DNA of 64,000 bases from Yamagishiella unicocca (lineage: Eukaryota > Chlorophyta > Chlorophyceae > Chlamydomonadales > Volvocaceae), in assembly GCA_003116995.1 (NCBI GenBank), contig BDSL01000098.1, forward strand, positions 186,001-250,000. Reading direction: 5' to 3'. Numbering within the stretch: position 1 is the first letter of the stretch; each line of letters starts with the position of its first letter. The translations under genes and the position numbers were made by a program. Positions 47,184 to 55,010 of this stretch are shown in pieces. The notes under the pieces were generated by a model that saw only the letters and a list, made by a program, of their open reading frames with translations, searched no databases and had not been told where the DNA came from.

Positions 47184-49960
47184 ATGTTTCGGAGCTCAAA
47201 GCTTTTTGCGACAGTGCTGTCGCCGTCCTTCAACGCCACCGAGCCAGGTTCGTACCTGCATCAGCGCCTTCCGATGACTCCGCTGCTTCACACCGTCGCC
47301 CCAACGTCGGCTCGTCACGGCGTGACTGCACCACGCAGCACCACGGGGCTAACGAAGCTTCGGGGATTACAAACAGCTCTTTGCTTGGGCCGCATCGACA
47401 CCCGGCAAGGAGTTGACCCTTTCCCCGCCCGCTCCCATAGCGGTCCTGGCCGCCTCCGCCTTCCTTGCTCCCCCCGCATGGGCAGCGCACCAGCAGCCGC
47501 GGCCTCCGCCGCGGCCTCCGCCGCGGCCTCCGCTCGCGCACAACATGCTCCCGTCGGCAGTAACAGCAGCAGCACCTGGCGCAGTGCCAACCCGCCGTGG
47601 CCTCATCACCGCACCGCTGCCCCGCCCCGGCGCCTCCGGCTGTACCCACCCGCCGCCCATGCGCCACCGGTACGCCGCCTTCCCGGGCGCCAGAGCCTCC
47701 TTCGCCCGCCACTTCCACATCACCGCCGCCACCAGCGGCGCCGCCAGCCCGCCTCCCCTGGAGCCGTCCCCTCGCTCCGAAACACCGCGCCAGCTTGGCT
47801 TCCGTATGCCCGGCGAAGCGGAGCCCCATGCGGGCACCTGGGTGGCCTTCCCCTTCGACCCCTTCCTGTGGCGCGACGGGGCGGTCCCTGCGCAGCAGCA
47901 GCTGGCGGGGGTGGCCAAAGCCATATCGCAGTTTGAGCAGGTGTGGGTGCTGGCGGATCCCCAGGTGAGGTGGGGGCACGTGGGGGGGGGCTCGCAGTGC
48001 CAAGTGCTGGTGGTGGTGCCCCTGCGGCTGCCTCGCTGGACCGCCCCTGGACCGCCCCTGGACCGCCCCTGGACCGCCCCTGGACCGCCCCTGGACCGCC
48101 CCTGGACCGCCCCTGGACCGCCCCTGGACCGCCCCTGGACCGGCCCTGGACCGGCCCTGGACCGGCCCTGGACCGGCCCTGGACCGGCCCTGGACCGCCC
48201 CTGGACCGCCCCTGGACCGCCCCTGGACCGGCCCTGGACCGCCCCTGGACCGCCCCTGGACCGCCCCTGGACCGCCCCTGGACCGGCCCTGGACCGGCCC
48301 TGGACCGGCCCTGGACCGGCCCTGGACCGGCCCTGGACCGGCCCTGGACCGGCCCTGGACCGCCCCTGGACCGGCCCTGGACCGGCCCTGGACCGGCCCT
48401 GGACCGCCCCTGGACCGCCCCTGGACCGCCCCTGGACCGCCCCTGGACCGCCCCTGGACCGGCCCTGGACCGGCCCTGGACCGGCCCTGGACCGGCCCTG
48501 GACCGGCCCTGGACCGCCCCTGGACCGGCCCTGGACCGGCCCTGGACCGCCCCTGGACCGCCCCTGGACCGGCCCTGGACCGCCCCTGGACCGGCCCTGG
48601 ACCGGCCCTGGACCGGCCCTGGACCGGCCCTGGACCGCCCCTGGACCGCCCCTGGACCGCCCCTGGACCGCCCCTGGACCGCCCCTGGACCGGCCCTCTA
48701 ACTCCCCCGCGGACGTCCGAGCAGACGCCGCCCCCTGGTCTCCCCACAGACACCCCCGCTGGCGCCACTCCCCCCCGCCCTTCTGGGTCACGCGGGCTTT
48801 GTTCAACCAACCCCCGCCCCCCGCCCGCGGCTGCAGGTGTTCGAGGTGGCTCGGTGTTCCTTCCGGGGCGTGTCGGGGGTGGAGGTGGTGCGCCAGGCCA
48901 CCAACGACGTGTGGACCCGGGATTGGGCGCCCACGGTGGGTTGGGAGGGACGGGGAAGGAAGGGGAGGGAGAAAGGGGAAGGAAAAGGAAGCGGAAAGGG
49001 AGTCGAGGGCTGCTGATTTGGGGGGAGTGAGCGGCAGCTCTTTGGCTTCTTCGAGACCCTCATAGCGCCACCAGGAACCGCGATGAATCGTGCCCGAGGG
49101 GACCCATGGGTCGTGGGAGCGCCATCGCGCGCAGCACCCCTCCGCCCCGGCGCCGCCGCCGGCCCCCACAGCTCCGACGTACGTAGTGACGAATGCGGAT
49201 CCCCACCGTGCGTACAGTGTGTCGTACGTGACGACCCCGCGACGGGCCGCTGCGAGGTGGCGGCGGTGCACTTCGACTACAACTGCTACGGCGCCCCGCT
49301 CTAGAAGCAGCTCGACCAACCGGTGGTGAGGGGCCGGGCCGCTGGGGGGGAAGGGTGTTAGGGGCAGGAGGGGCCGGGAGGGGCGGGAGGGGACGGGAGG
49401 GTTGGGAAGGGCGGGAGGGCCCGGGAGGGGCGCGAAGACACCGTGGGCGACCACAAAGGTGGGCCCTGGCCAAGGGCACTGCGGCTCGTGGTTTTGCTTG
49501 GTCGCGCGCAAAACAGCGGTGCCAGGGCATCTGGGTCCAGGGCTCCTGTAGCGGAGGGGACGACAGGGAACCGCTTGCCGGGCGCGGGGGCGAGCTGCAC
49601 CGGCGGATGCGGTGCGGTGCGGCCCACAGCAGCCCAGCCACCCCAAACAGCACTCCCTGGGGCCCCCCGGGCCTCCGCCAGCTAACGGCCCTCTTGCAGG
49701 GCTGGTACCGCCTCCCCGCCGCTGCCCCCGCCTTCTCCGCTGCCGCCCCTAACGTCTGTCCTGATCTCCCCCTAGTTCAGCTTCTTTCAACACCCCTTGA
49801 TCCCGCCCCCGCCCCCCCCCCCACTCGCCGCCCAGCTGGTACCCGACTGGTCCAAGGATCGGGCTGCCGGGCGGGCCCTGCCGCACCTGGCCGGCCTGCG
49901 CCGCACCTTCGACTGCCCGATGCACCTGGACGGCGGGGCGGTGCAGAGCGACGGCCAGGG
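47184..49960 (+). pseudogene. agmatine deiminase (agmatine iminohydrolase) remnant
   Basis: Exons 47441-47964, 48837-48935, 49218-49325 and 49836-49960 are in phase; a first exon at 47184-47247 is possible (G|GTTCG to CATAG|CG). Family motifs appear in order: LGFRMPGEAEPHAGTWVAFP, AGVAKAISQFEQVWVLAD, NDVWTRDWAPT (family: NDSWFRDSGPT), FDYNCYGAPL, LVPDWSKD, MHLDGGAVQSDGQG (family: EGGSIHVDGEG). The enzyme hydrolyses agmatine to N-carbamoylputrescine in putrescine synthesis using a Cys-His pair. Here an in-frame TAG at 49302-49304 replaces a codon inside the third exon, and nothing after DGQG is recognisable: the GDEDTNGHIDN-type His region and the C-terminal catalytic Cys are missing. I infer a pseudogene. 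The pre-core N-terminus is Ala/Pro-rich and could be a degenerate targeting sequence. Confidence 0.75.
48031..48697. repeat. 11-bp minisatellite, about 60 copies, two variants
   Basis: Tandem TGGACCGCCCC and TGGACCGGCCC units (one-base difference) with no other variation and no gaps. It lies in the intron between agmatine-deiminase exons 47441-47964 and 48837-48935. Because neither variant makes a stop in any phase, several long frames on both strands run through it (WTAPGPPLDRP on +, GRSRGGPGAVQ on -); these are not genes. Confidence 0.97.
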
Positions 49961-50410
49961 GTGCGCCAGGGGTGCTGCCAGGGGTGCGCCAGGGGCCCCC
50001 GGGGGCCGCATCCAGCAGGGGCTGGGGCCGGGGGGCAAGGGGCCTGCACGCTGCAACCCATCAGGGGCGGGCGGGGTGGGCCCGGGGCGTGGGGCCCGGG
50101 GCTCCAAGCGGGCGATCCGCTGCACCACATGATGTGGATGTGGCGCCGTGGCGCCGCGTGTTGGGGTGATGGTGTAGTGAAGTGCGTGCGCCCCACATCT
50201 CTCCGCCCCTGGTGCCCCCCTGGGCGCCCTATTAGGGAGGCGACGTGGGGCAAACGCAAGTGGTGGGGATTTATCACTGGTGCGGTGTGGGGGAGGTGTG
50301 GGGAAGGTTGGGTGCGGAGGAGGTTTGGACAGTGGACTTGGATAAGATGGGAGTCAGTGGCTCCCGTGTACAACCAACTTGAAGCTCACTAATTACCTAG
50401 TGAGCCCAGG
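49961..50410. other. sequence following the agmatine-deiminase remnant
   Basis: Starts with degenerate GGGGTGCGCCA / GGGGTGCTGCCA repeats (49958-50000). The rest is GC-rich, with no exon matching the missing half of agmatine deiminase. Confidence 0.45.
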
Positions 50411-50434
50411 CCTGAATGTGCAACTGTCGGCTGC

Positions 50435-50616
50435 GGCTGGTGGTGGGGAGCTTGTCTTGCATAGCTGTACGTTGGCACACGTTGGCACACGGCTTCTTCT
50501 GGTCCCATGCACAAGTCCAAACCCTTAGATGAAGCCGTGTGCCAACGTACAGCTATGCAAGACAAGCTCCCCACCACCAGCCGTGGGGGGTTGGACTTGT
50601 GCATGGGGACTGTACC
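50435..50616. repeat. long hairpin with interleaved second inverted repeat; candidate small-RNA precursor
   Basis: Left arm 50435-50496 and right arm 50531-50582 are reverse complements over 52 bp, the only difference being a 10-bp direct duplication (GTTGGCACAC) in the left arm; the loop is 34 nt. Most of that loop (about 50501-50524, CCATGCACAAGTCCAA core) is itself complementary to 50589-50609 downstream, with one or two mismatches, so the loop can pair either in no structure or in an alternative stem enclosing the right arm. Long near-perfect foldbacks are typical of algal microRNA/siRNA precursors; they can also be foldback transposons. No protein is indicated. Confidence 0.7.
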
Positions 50617-50682
50617 GTCGTGGAATGAACCACGGTTCACCATGCAGCAAAACACTCCGTACATGACCAGCTCACGCACCAT

Positions 50683-50699
50683 TCCAGCATTGCTGGAAG
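50683..50699. repeat. short palindrome next to the long hairpin
   Basis: TTCCAGCATTGCTGGAA: a 7-bp stem with a 3-nt loop. A second small stem (CGTGG-AATGAA-CCACG) lies at 50619-50634. Confidence 0.8.
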
Positions 50700-51060
50700 A
50701 ACCTTATTGTTACAACGTCAAGTGTTGAAGAGGCAACCTTGTCGGAACATTTCGTCGTTTTAGGATCGGCAGAAGTAAGTGTTGCGTTGTAGGCAACCGT
50801 CGCGTAACTGTCGTAGCATAGTTCCTTTCCATCGGTGTTGATATTCGGGAGTTCCACGTATTCGCGTTTATTAGATGTTTTGTCTTACTAGTTCGAGTCG
50901 TGTGTGCGTGCGTCTCCGCAGTCACCACGTGAGATCAGACTTTTGGGGCCTTGTGGATCGGGGCCTCCCTAGACGAACTGTTTTGGTGTTAAGGCCGAAA
51001 GTGGTCCAGTCCGGTCGTTTTTCGGCTCTTAAGCTATCTATAATGCTTTAAGCTAGACAA
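50700..51060. other. AT-richer non-coding stretch
   Basis: No gene, repeat array or RNA gene recognised between the hairpin and the exon-like segment that follows. Confidence 0.4.
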
Positions 51061-51170
51061 CAAGCTCGGTCGATCGCACAAGTACTCCCAAGCAGCAGGT
51101 CCCACCGCGCAGCAAATCCCACCGCGCATCAAGCCCAGCACGCAGCAGGCCCCAGCTGCTGAATCCTGTC

Positions 51171-51403
51171 TTGAGCCACCAAATCCCCATTTCGCTGACC
51201 ACCGTGCGGGCCCAGTTCGTTGACCACTGCCTTGCCGGACATGTGCCTGCCCGCCCGCCACCTGTCCGAAGGTGCCAGGACGTCCCCGACAACTGGATCG
51301 TGTACCCCTGGGACGCGCTGGACATCGCGGCGCACCAGAGGGCTGCAGACGAGCGCCTGCTGCCAGCGGCGGAGGCAGAGGCAGAGGAGGCCGCGAAGGC
51401 GGA
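51171..51403 (+). CDS. isolated exon-like fragment, unidentified
   Basis: An open frame with good codon bias: QFVDHCLAGHVPARPP, VPDNWIVYPWDALDIAAHQ and an acidic Ala/Glu helix (AEAEAEEAAKAEV), then donor-like GAG|GTGGCAGG or GCAG|GTGCGG. No upstream or downstream partner exon was found, so it is a gene fragment or an exon of a gene I cannot complete. Confidence 0.3.
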
Positions 51404-51540
51404 GGTGGCAGGTGCGGGGCGGTATGAAAACCGATGGGAACCGATAGGAAGCGTTTTTGAGGATGCATGCTAAAGACTCTTGGGCCGCGGTGGCAGGCGG
51501 GAGGTGCGGGTGTTGTTGGGGTTGAGCAGCTGCGCTTCGC

Positions 51541-51675
51541 TTGGTGGGGGTATTGGTTGGGCAGATCAGCAATCCCTGCAGCCGCTTGGCGGGGGTACTG
51601 GTTGGGCAGATCAGCAATCCCCGCAGCCGCTTGGCGGGGGTACTGGTTGGGCAGATCAGCAATCCCCGCAGCCTC
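51541..51675. repeat. 45-bp tandem repeat, three copies
   Basis: Three consecutive copies of a 45-bp unit starting TTGGCGGGGGTACTGGTTGG, with two or three substitutions in the first. A multiple of 3, so open frames persist through it; no gene is inferred from that. Confidence 0.95.
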
Positions 51676-51762
51676 GCTTCACTTTCCTCGCTCCTGAGGC
51701 TCCTGAGGTGCGCTGAGGTGGCTGTTCGGCAGCCAAACGCGTGATGCGCGGTGCTGTCCCAT

Positions 51763-51785
51763 TTGGGTTTAGGGTTTAGGGTTGA
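51763..51785. repeat. interstitial telomere-like TTTAGGG tract
   Basis: TTTGGGTTTAGGGTTTAGGG followed by an inverted GAAACCCAAACC, i.e. a small junction of opposed telomere-like units. It forms the end of the neighbouring minus-strand ORF. Confidence 0.8.
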
Positions 51786-52177
51786 AACCCAAACCTGAGG
51801 ATGTTCCTAAGCCGTTCCTTGTCCGGCTCATCGAGCGAGGTAGGCGTTGGCGGCAGGCTTACACAATCCGAGATGTCCTCGACGTAGGTTTCGATGACCG
51901 CGTCGCTGCAGTCTGTGCAGCCGTTGTTGCTGCACATGTACCCCGCGCCCTTAATGGCGCAATGGATCGGGCACGCGAGGATGCGCCACATGGTAGACCA
52001 AGCGATGCAGGCGCGGCAAACGATGGGCAGGCACGCGTATCTCATCCCCCGGTTGGCGACGCAGTGCTTGTACGGGGCGTGACGTGTCCTATGGTACACA
52101 TCCATGATCTTCTCGAGCTGCTGCATCCACGCGTTGTCGCTGGTCAGCATTGTTTGAGTGCATGGAGGCGCCGCCAT
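51776..52177 (-). CDS. small Cys-rich hypothetical protein (133 aa)
   Basis: ATG at 52177 opens MAAPPCTQTMLTSDNAWMQQ. A TATA-like element (TTTATATAAAAT on the transcript) sits about 45-60 nt upstream, which supports this start. The protein has fourteen Cys, clustered in the middle and C-terminal part (KHCVANRGMRYACLP, CRAC, CPIHC, CSNNGCTDC), suggesting metal-binding or disulphide knots. No family recognised and no signal peptide. The last residues (FGFQP) and the TAA stop are encoded by telomere-like repeat DNA, so the original C-terminus has probably been replaced. Codon use is less GC-biased than in neighbouring genes. Confidence 0.5.
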   Translation of the reverse strand: MAAPPCTQTMLTSDNAWMQQLEKIMDVYHRTRHAPYKHCVANRGMRYACLPIVCRACIAWSTMWRILACPIHCAIKGAGYMCSNNGCTDCSDAVIETYVEDISDCVSLPPTPTSLDEPDKERLRNILRFGFQP

Positions 52178-52218
52178 CTCTCTCTCGGACTCACAAGGAC
52201 TCACAAGGACTCATGGGA

Positions 52219-52233
52219 GAGCAACGGATTTTA
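52219..52233 (-). promoter_or_regulatory. TATA-like element of the Cys-rich ORF
   Basis: An AT-only block (TTTTATATAAAATTT) in an otherwise mixed region, 42-58 nt upstream of the ATG at 52177 and within the 250-bp divergent interval shared with the F-box-like ORF. Confidence 0.5.
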
Positions 52234-52428
52234 TATAAAATTTCTTATATTCCGTAGAATGGAGCAAATCCGCCGCCGTATAATCCGTACTGTACAAACA
52301 ACACAATTAATGCCTAGCTTGCTGCTAATCTTCCGGAATACACCAAAGGACACGAAGTCTCCAGACTTGATCCGGGGGCTAGTAGAGCCGGGTGTCGGGG
52401 GAGGCCGGGAGGGACGACGAAACGGAAA

Positions 52429-53019
52429 ATGTCATGTGTTTTTCTTTTGGTGAACCTCGACGTGAATCTCATCATCAAGATTATCCAACACGTTGCAGAC
52501 GTTGACGCCGCAGCAGCAAGGAGTAGCGCGTCGCTTGAGTGCACCTGTAAGTACATGGCGAAGGTTGTTGTAATCGTTACAGTGGTGTACAAGGATGTCA
52601 AAGCTCATCCGGCGCTCGTGGCGGGTTCAATGCTCCTGTCTCCTCCTCCTCCTCCGTCGCAAGACTATCTCCATCTCTATCGCCATCGCCATCTCAATCT
52701 TGCGAGATGTTGGACGCCAAGTTTTTGTTTCACAAGCAGCCGCGTCACATGCGACTGCAGTCGCTCCATTACCTCTTGCAGCATGGCTACGATCCTGACG
52801 TTTGGTTTCTGCAGTTTGGAGCTGCGGTGCGCTCGGCGGGCGCACGAGCCCCGACAGGGCGGCAGCGGTGGCAGGGCGGCAGGGGCGGCAGGGATGGGAG
52901 GTTGGCAGGAGTGGCAGGTTGGCAGCGGTGGCAGGTTGGCAGCCAGCCAGGCTGGCGGGGGCTGGCAGGGGCTGCCCGGCCGCGCACCTGCCGCTGCAGC
53001 TCCACGTCGTTGTGCTTGA
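52429..53019 (+). CDS. F-box-like hypothetical ORF
   Basis: ATG at 52429 opens MSCVFLLVNLDVNLIIKIIQ; LIIKIIQHVADVD ... SLECTCKYMAKVV follows the spacing of an F-box (LP..L...I...L ... V.L.CK.....). From about 52690 a second frame (HKQPRHMRLQSLHYLLQHGY, DPDVWFLQF) looks more protein-like, so a splice or frameshift is likely there and the end of this frame is doubtful. The last part is GGCAG-rich low complexity (52840-52980) and overlaps an exon on the other strand. F-box proteins recruit substrates to SCF ubiquitin ligases; this is a weak motif match. Confidence 0.35.
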   Translation: MSCVFLLVNLDVNLIIKIIQHVADVDAAAARSSASLECTCKYMAKVVVIVTVVYKDVKAHPALVAGSMLLSPPPPPSQDYLHLYRHRHLNLARCWTPSFCFTSSRVTCDCSRSITSCSMATILTFGFCSLELRCARRAHEPRQGGSGGRAAGAAGMGGWQEWQVGSGGRLAASQAGGGWQGLPGRAPAAAAPRRCA

Positions 53020-53701
53020 CCCTGTTCAACTTCCAGGGGTACAGGATCTTTTCGCGCCACAGCCCCACCGCCTCCAGCATCGCCGGCAGGTGCTGCAGCG
53101 TGTCCCCCAGCGTGGGCATCAGCTGCACGCTGTTGAGCACGGCGCCGGTGGGGGTCTGCGTGGCGGCCTTAATGGACAGGCAGGCCGCCAGGATCTCCAC
53201 GAACTGCGGGTAGGAGACGGCGAAGTTGAGCACGTTCTCGGGCCGCATGTCCCAGGGCCGCTCCACGTGGATCTGAGGAGGGACAGGGCGGTAGCCCCCC
53301 GGTACACGAGAGGATGGCGTGAAAACCGAGGAGGCGAGACAGGGCGCGATTTTATGAAGCATGCTGGGGACACCGAGGGGAGGGGGCTACCAGTTTGAAG
53401 TCAGCGTTTCGGAAGGGCGGGAGAGCCAGGAAGCAGGCTGCGGAGGGAAGGAAGCCGGAGATGAGGTGGGGGGGAAGGTTTGGGGTCGGAAGACGAAGAG
53501 TTGCCAGACCGCCCCTCGGCCCCACCCCCACCAGGTACCGGTATTGCCCAAACACGAACGCCTGCATATACGCCAGCAGCCGGTCGCGCTTGGCGTGCTC
53601 CAGGGCCAGCTGCTCCTCGCTCGTCAGCTGGTGTCGGAGCGCCTTGCGTGCCGTACCGTAGAACACGCCCAGGATATCAAGTCGTACACCACGCCGGCGA
53701 T
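52988..53701 (-). pseudogene. two-exon gene fragment, unidentified
   Basis: Exons 53701-53532 and 53272-52988 join in phase: DILGVFYGTARKALRHQL, ALEHAKRDRLLAYMQAFVFG, then IHVERPWDMRPENVLNFAVS, YPQFVEILAACLSIKAATQ, LWREKILYPWKLNRVKHND. Good codon bias and clean donors/acceptors make these real exons. A donor follows at 52987, but downstream there is only repeat DNA and the opposing F-box-like ORF, and no start exon is evident upstream, so both ends appear lost. The helical character suggests an all-alpha domain; I do not recognise the family. Confidence 0.55.
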
Positions 53702-55010
53702 CTGCGTTTGGTGCGTTTGGAGACAAGGTGGGGCCCGGCCGGGCTGTGGTGCGGCGGCTGCGGATTGCGGCAGGCAGCGGCAGCGCGCCATCGTGGCGAC
53801 CCCCCTCCACCATTCCCCTCTCTTTTGGTACCTCCGCCTCCCATCTCGCCAGCCCTGGCATGCTGTTCCGTACCCAATAGCTCCTTAACACCGGCTCCAC
53901 TTGATTAGGTCCTCCTGTGGCGTGGATCAGTGAAGATCAGTGGTTAGGAAAGGGTGGGAGCGGAAAGGCAAATGGGAGACGCCATGAAGACGCGGGTAGA
54001 CGGTGTGTCGAGGTGCAGACTGCGATTCAAACAGTGTTTTATGGACGGCCCGCGACAGATCGAGGACTGGAAGACGAGCGCATTAGCACTCGGTTTTGCT
54101 CGGTTAATCGGAGGTGAAAGACGCGTACCCAGCTGCTGTTTCAATTCTTTCGCGCCTCCCATCACCATTTTCTGCGGCAAAAATGGTACTAATGAAACGC
54201 GAACAGGCTATCCTCCCAATGACGTCTTAAAAACGTTTTGTGATGGGTGCGTCACTGGCCCGTCGCAACCTGTGCAGCTTTCCTTGGCTTTGTTTCACCT
54301 CATACGCACGCGTGTGGCGCGGTATAAGGCATGCTCTCCTCCGGCACCGGTTGAGTGTATACGTTGCTAGGATGGCGGGCAACTCCGGCCAGCAGTAATG
54401 ACCTTGATTGACCGTGATGGACCCAGCTGATGACAATCCTGCCCTTATTCGCCTCTCCAATGCCACCCTCTATGCGCGCGCCACAAAGTCACATGGGTTT
54501 ATTGTGTGACGGTCAGCTTGCAGGGACAGTGGCTTGCAAAGGCGAACCAACTCATGCGGCGAACGGCATCTTGGCTAAGCGGAACAACGCCACAGGTGCA
54601 CCCAAAGTTGCAAGCGATGGCGAAAAGGTCCTGTCCTTCCATGGTCTTACATGGGGGGCCACGAGACGGGGCGAAACCCAGCGACGAGCTATCCATATCA
54701 CACACATCGCACGTTCCTCTGTGTCGCTGCCCTCCCTGGTCGCCGCCCGCGTGCCTGGCCCGCCCACCCCGGGCCTGCACGATTGGGCCATTCCCGTTTG
54801 ACTGCACCCACTGGTCATGTTCCGCTTCGCGAAACTGAAACCAGCATTTGCCGATGTCGGTTCGTCGTGCCTTTGCTTTCGCGATTGCTTGTTGGTTGTC
54901 CATGGACGCTCGTGGCTCACTCGTATAGCATACGCGACTGAAGCATCCACGCCGAGCGCAACCAGGCGTTTCGACACGACGCGCACTCCAGGGTTACGCA
55001 CGGCCAGCCT
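53702..55010. other. non-coding stretch; right part probably the 3' UTR of the OPR-like gene
   Basis: No supported gene. A minus-strand TGTAA (TTACA at 54647-54651), 360 nt below the stop at 55011-55013, is a plausible poly(A) signal for the OPR-like gene. Confidence 0.45.
54647..54651 (-). terminator. candidate polyadenylation signal of the OPR-like gene
   Basis: TGTAA on the minus strand at a distance typical for algal 3' UTRs. Confidence 0.4.

Noticed and set aside
47230..49065. Open frames of 500-760 codons on both strands across the 11-bp array
   Set aside because: The repeat unit lacks stops in every phase. Only the agmatine-deiminase exons at the edges have family motifs.
51776..53019. 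Endogenous giant-virus insertion
   Set aside because: Composition and a weak F-box match are suggestive only; no viral hallmark gene is present, so the call is not supported.
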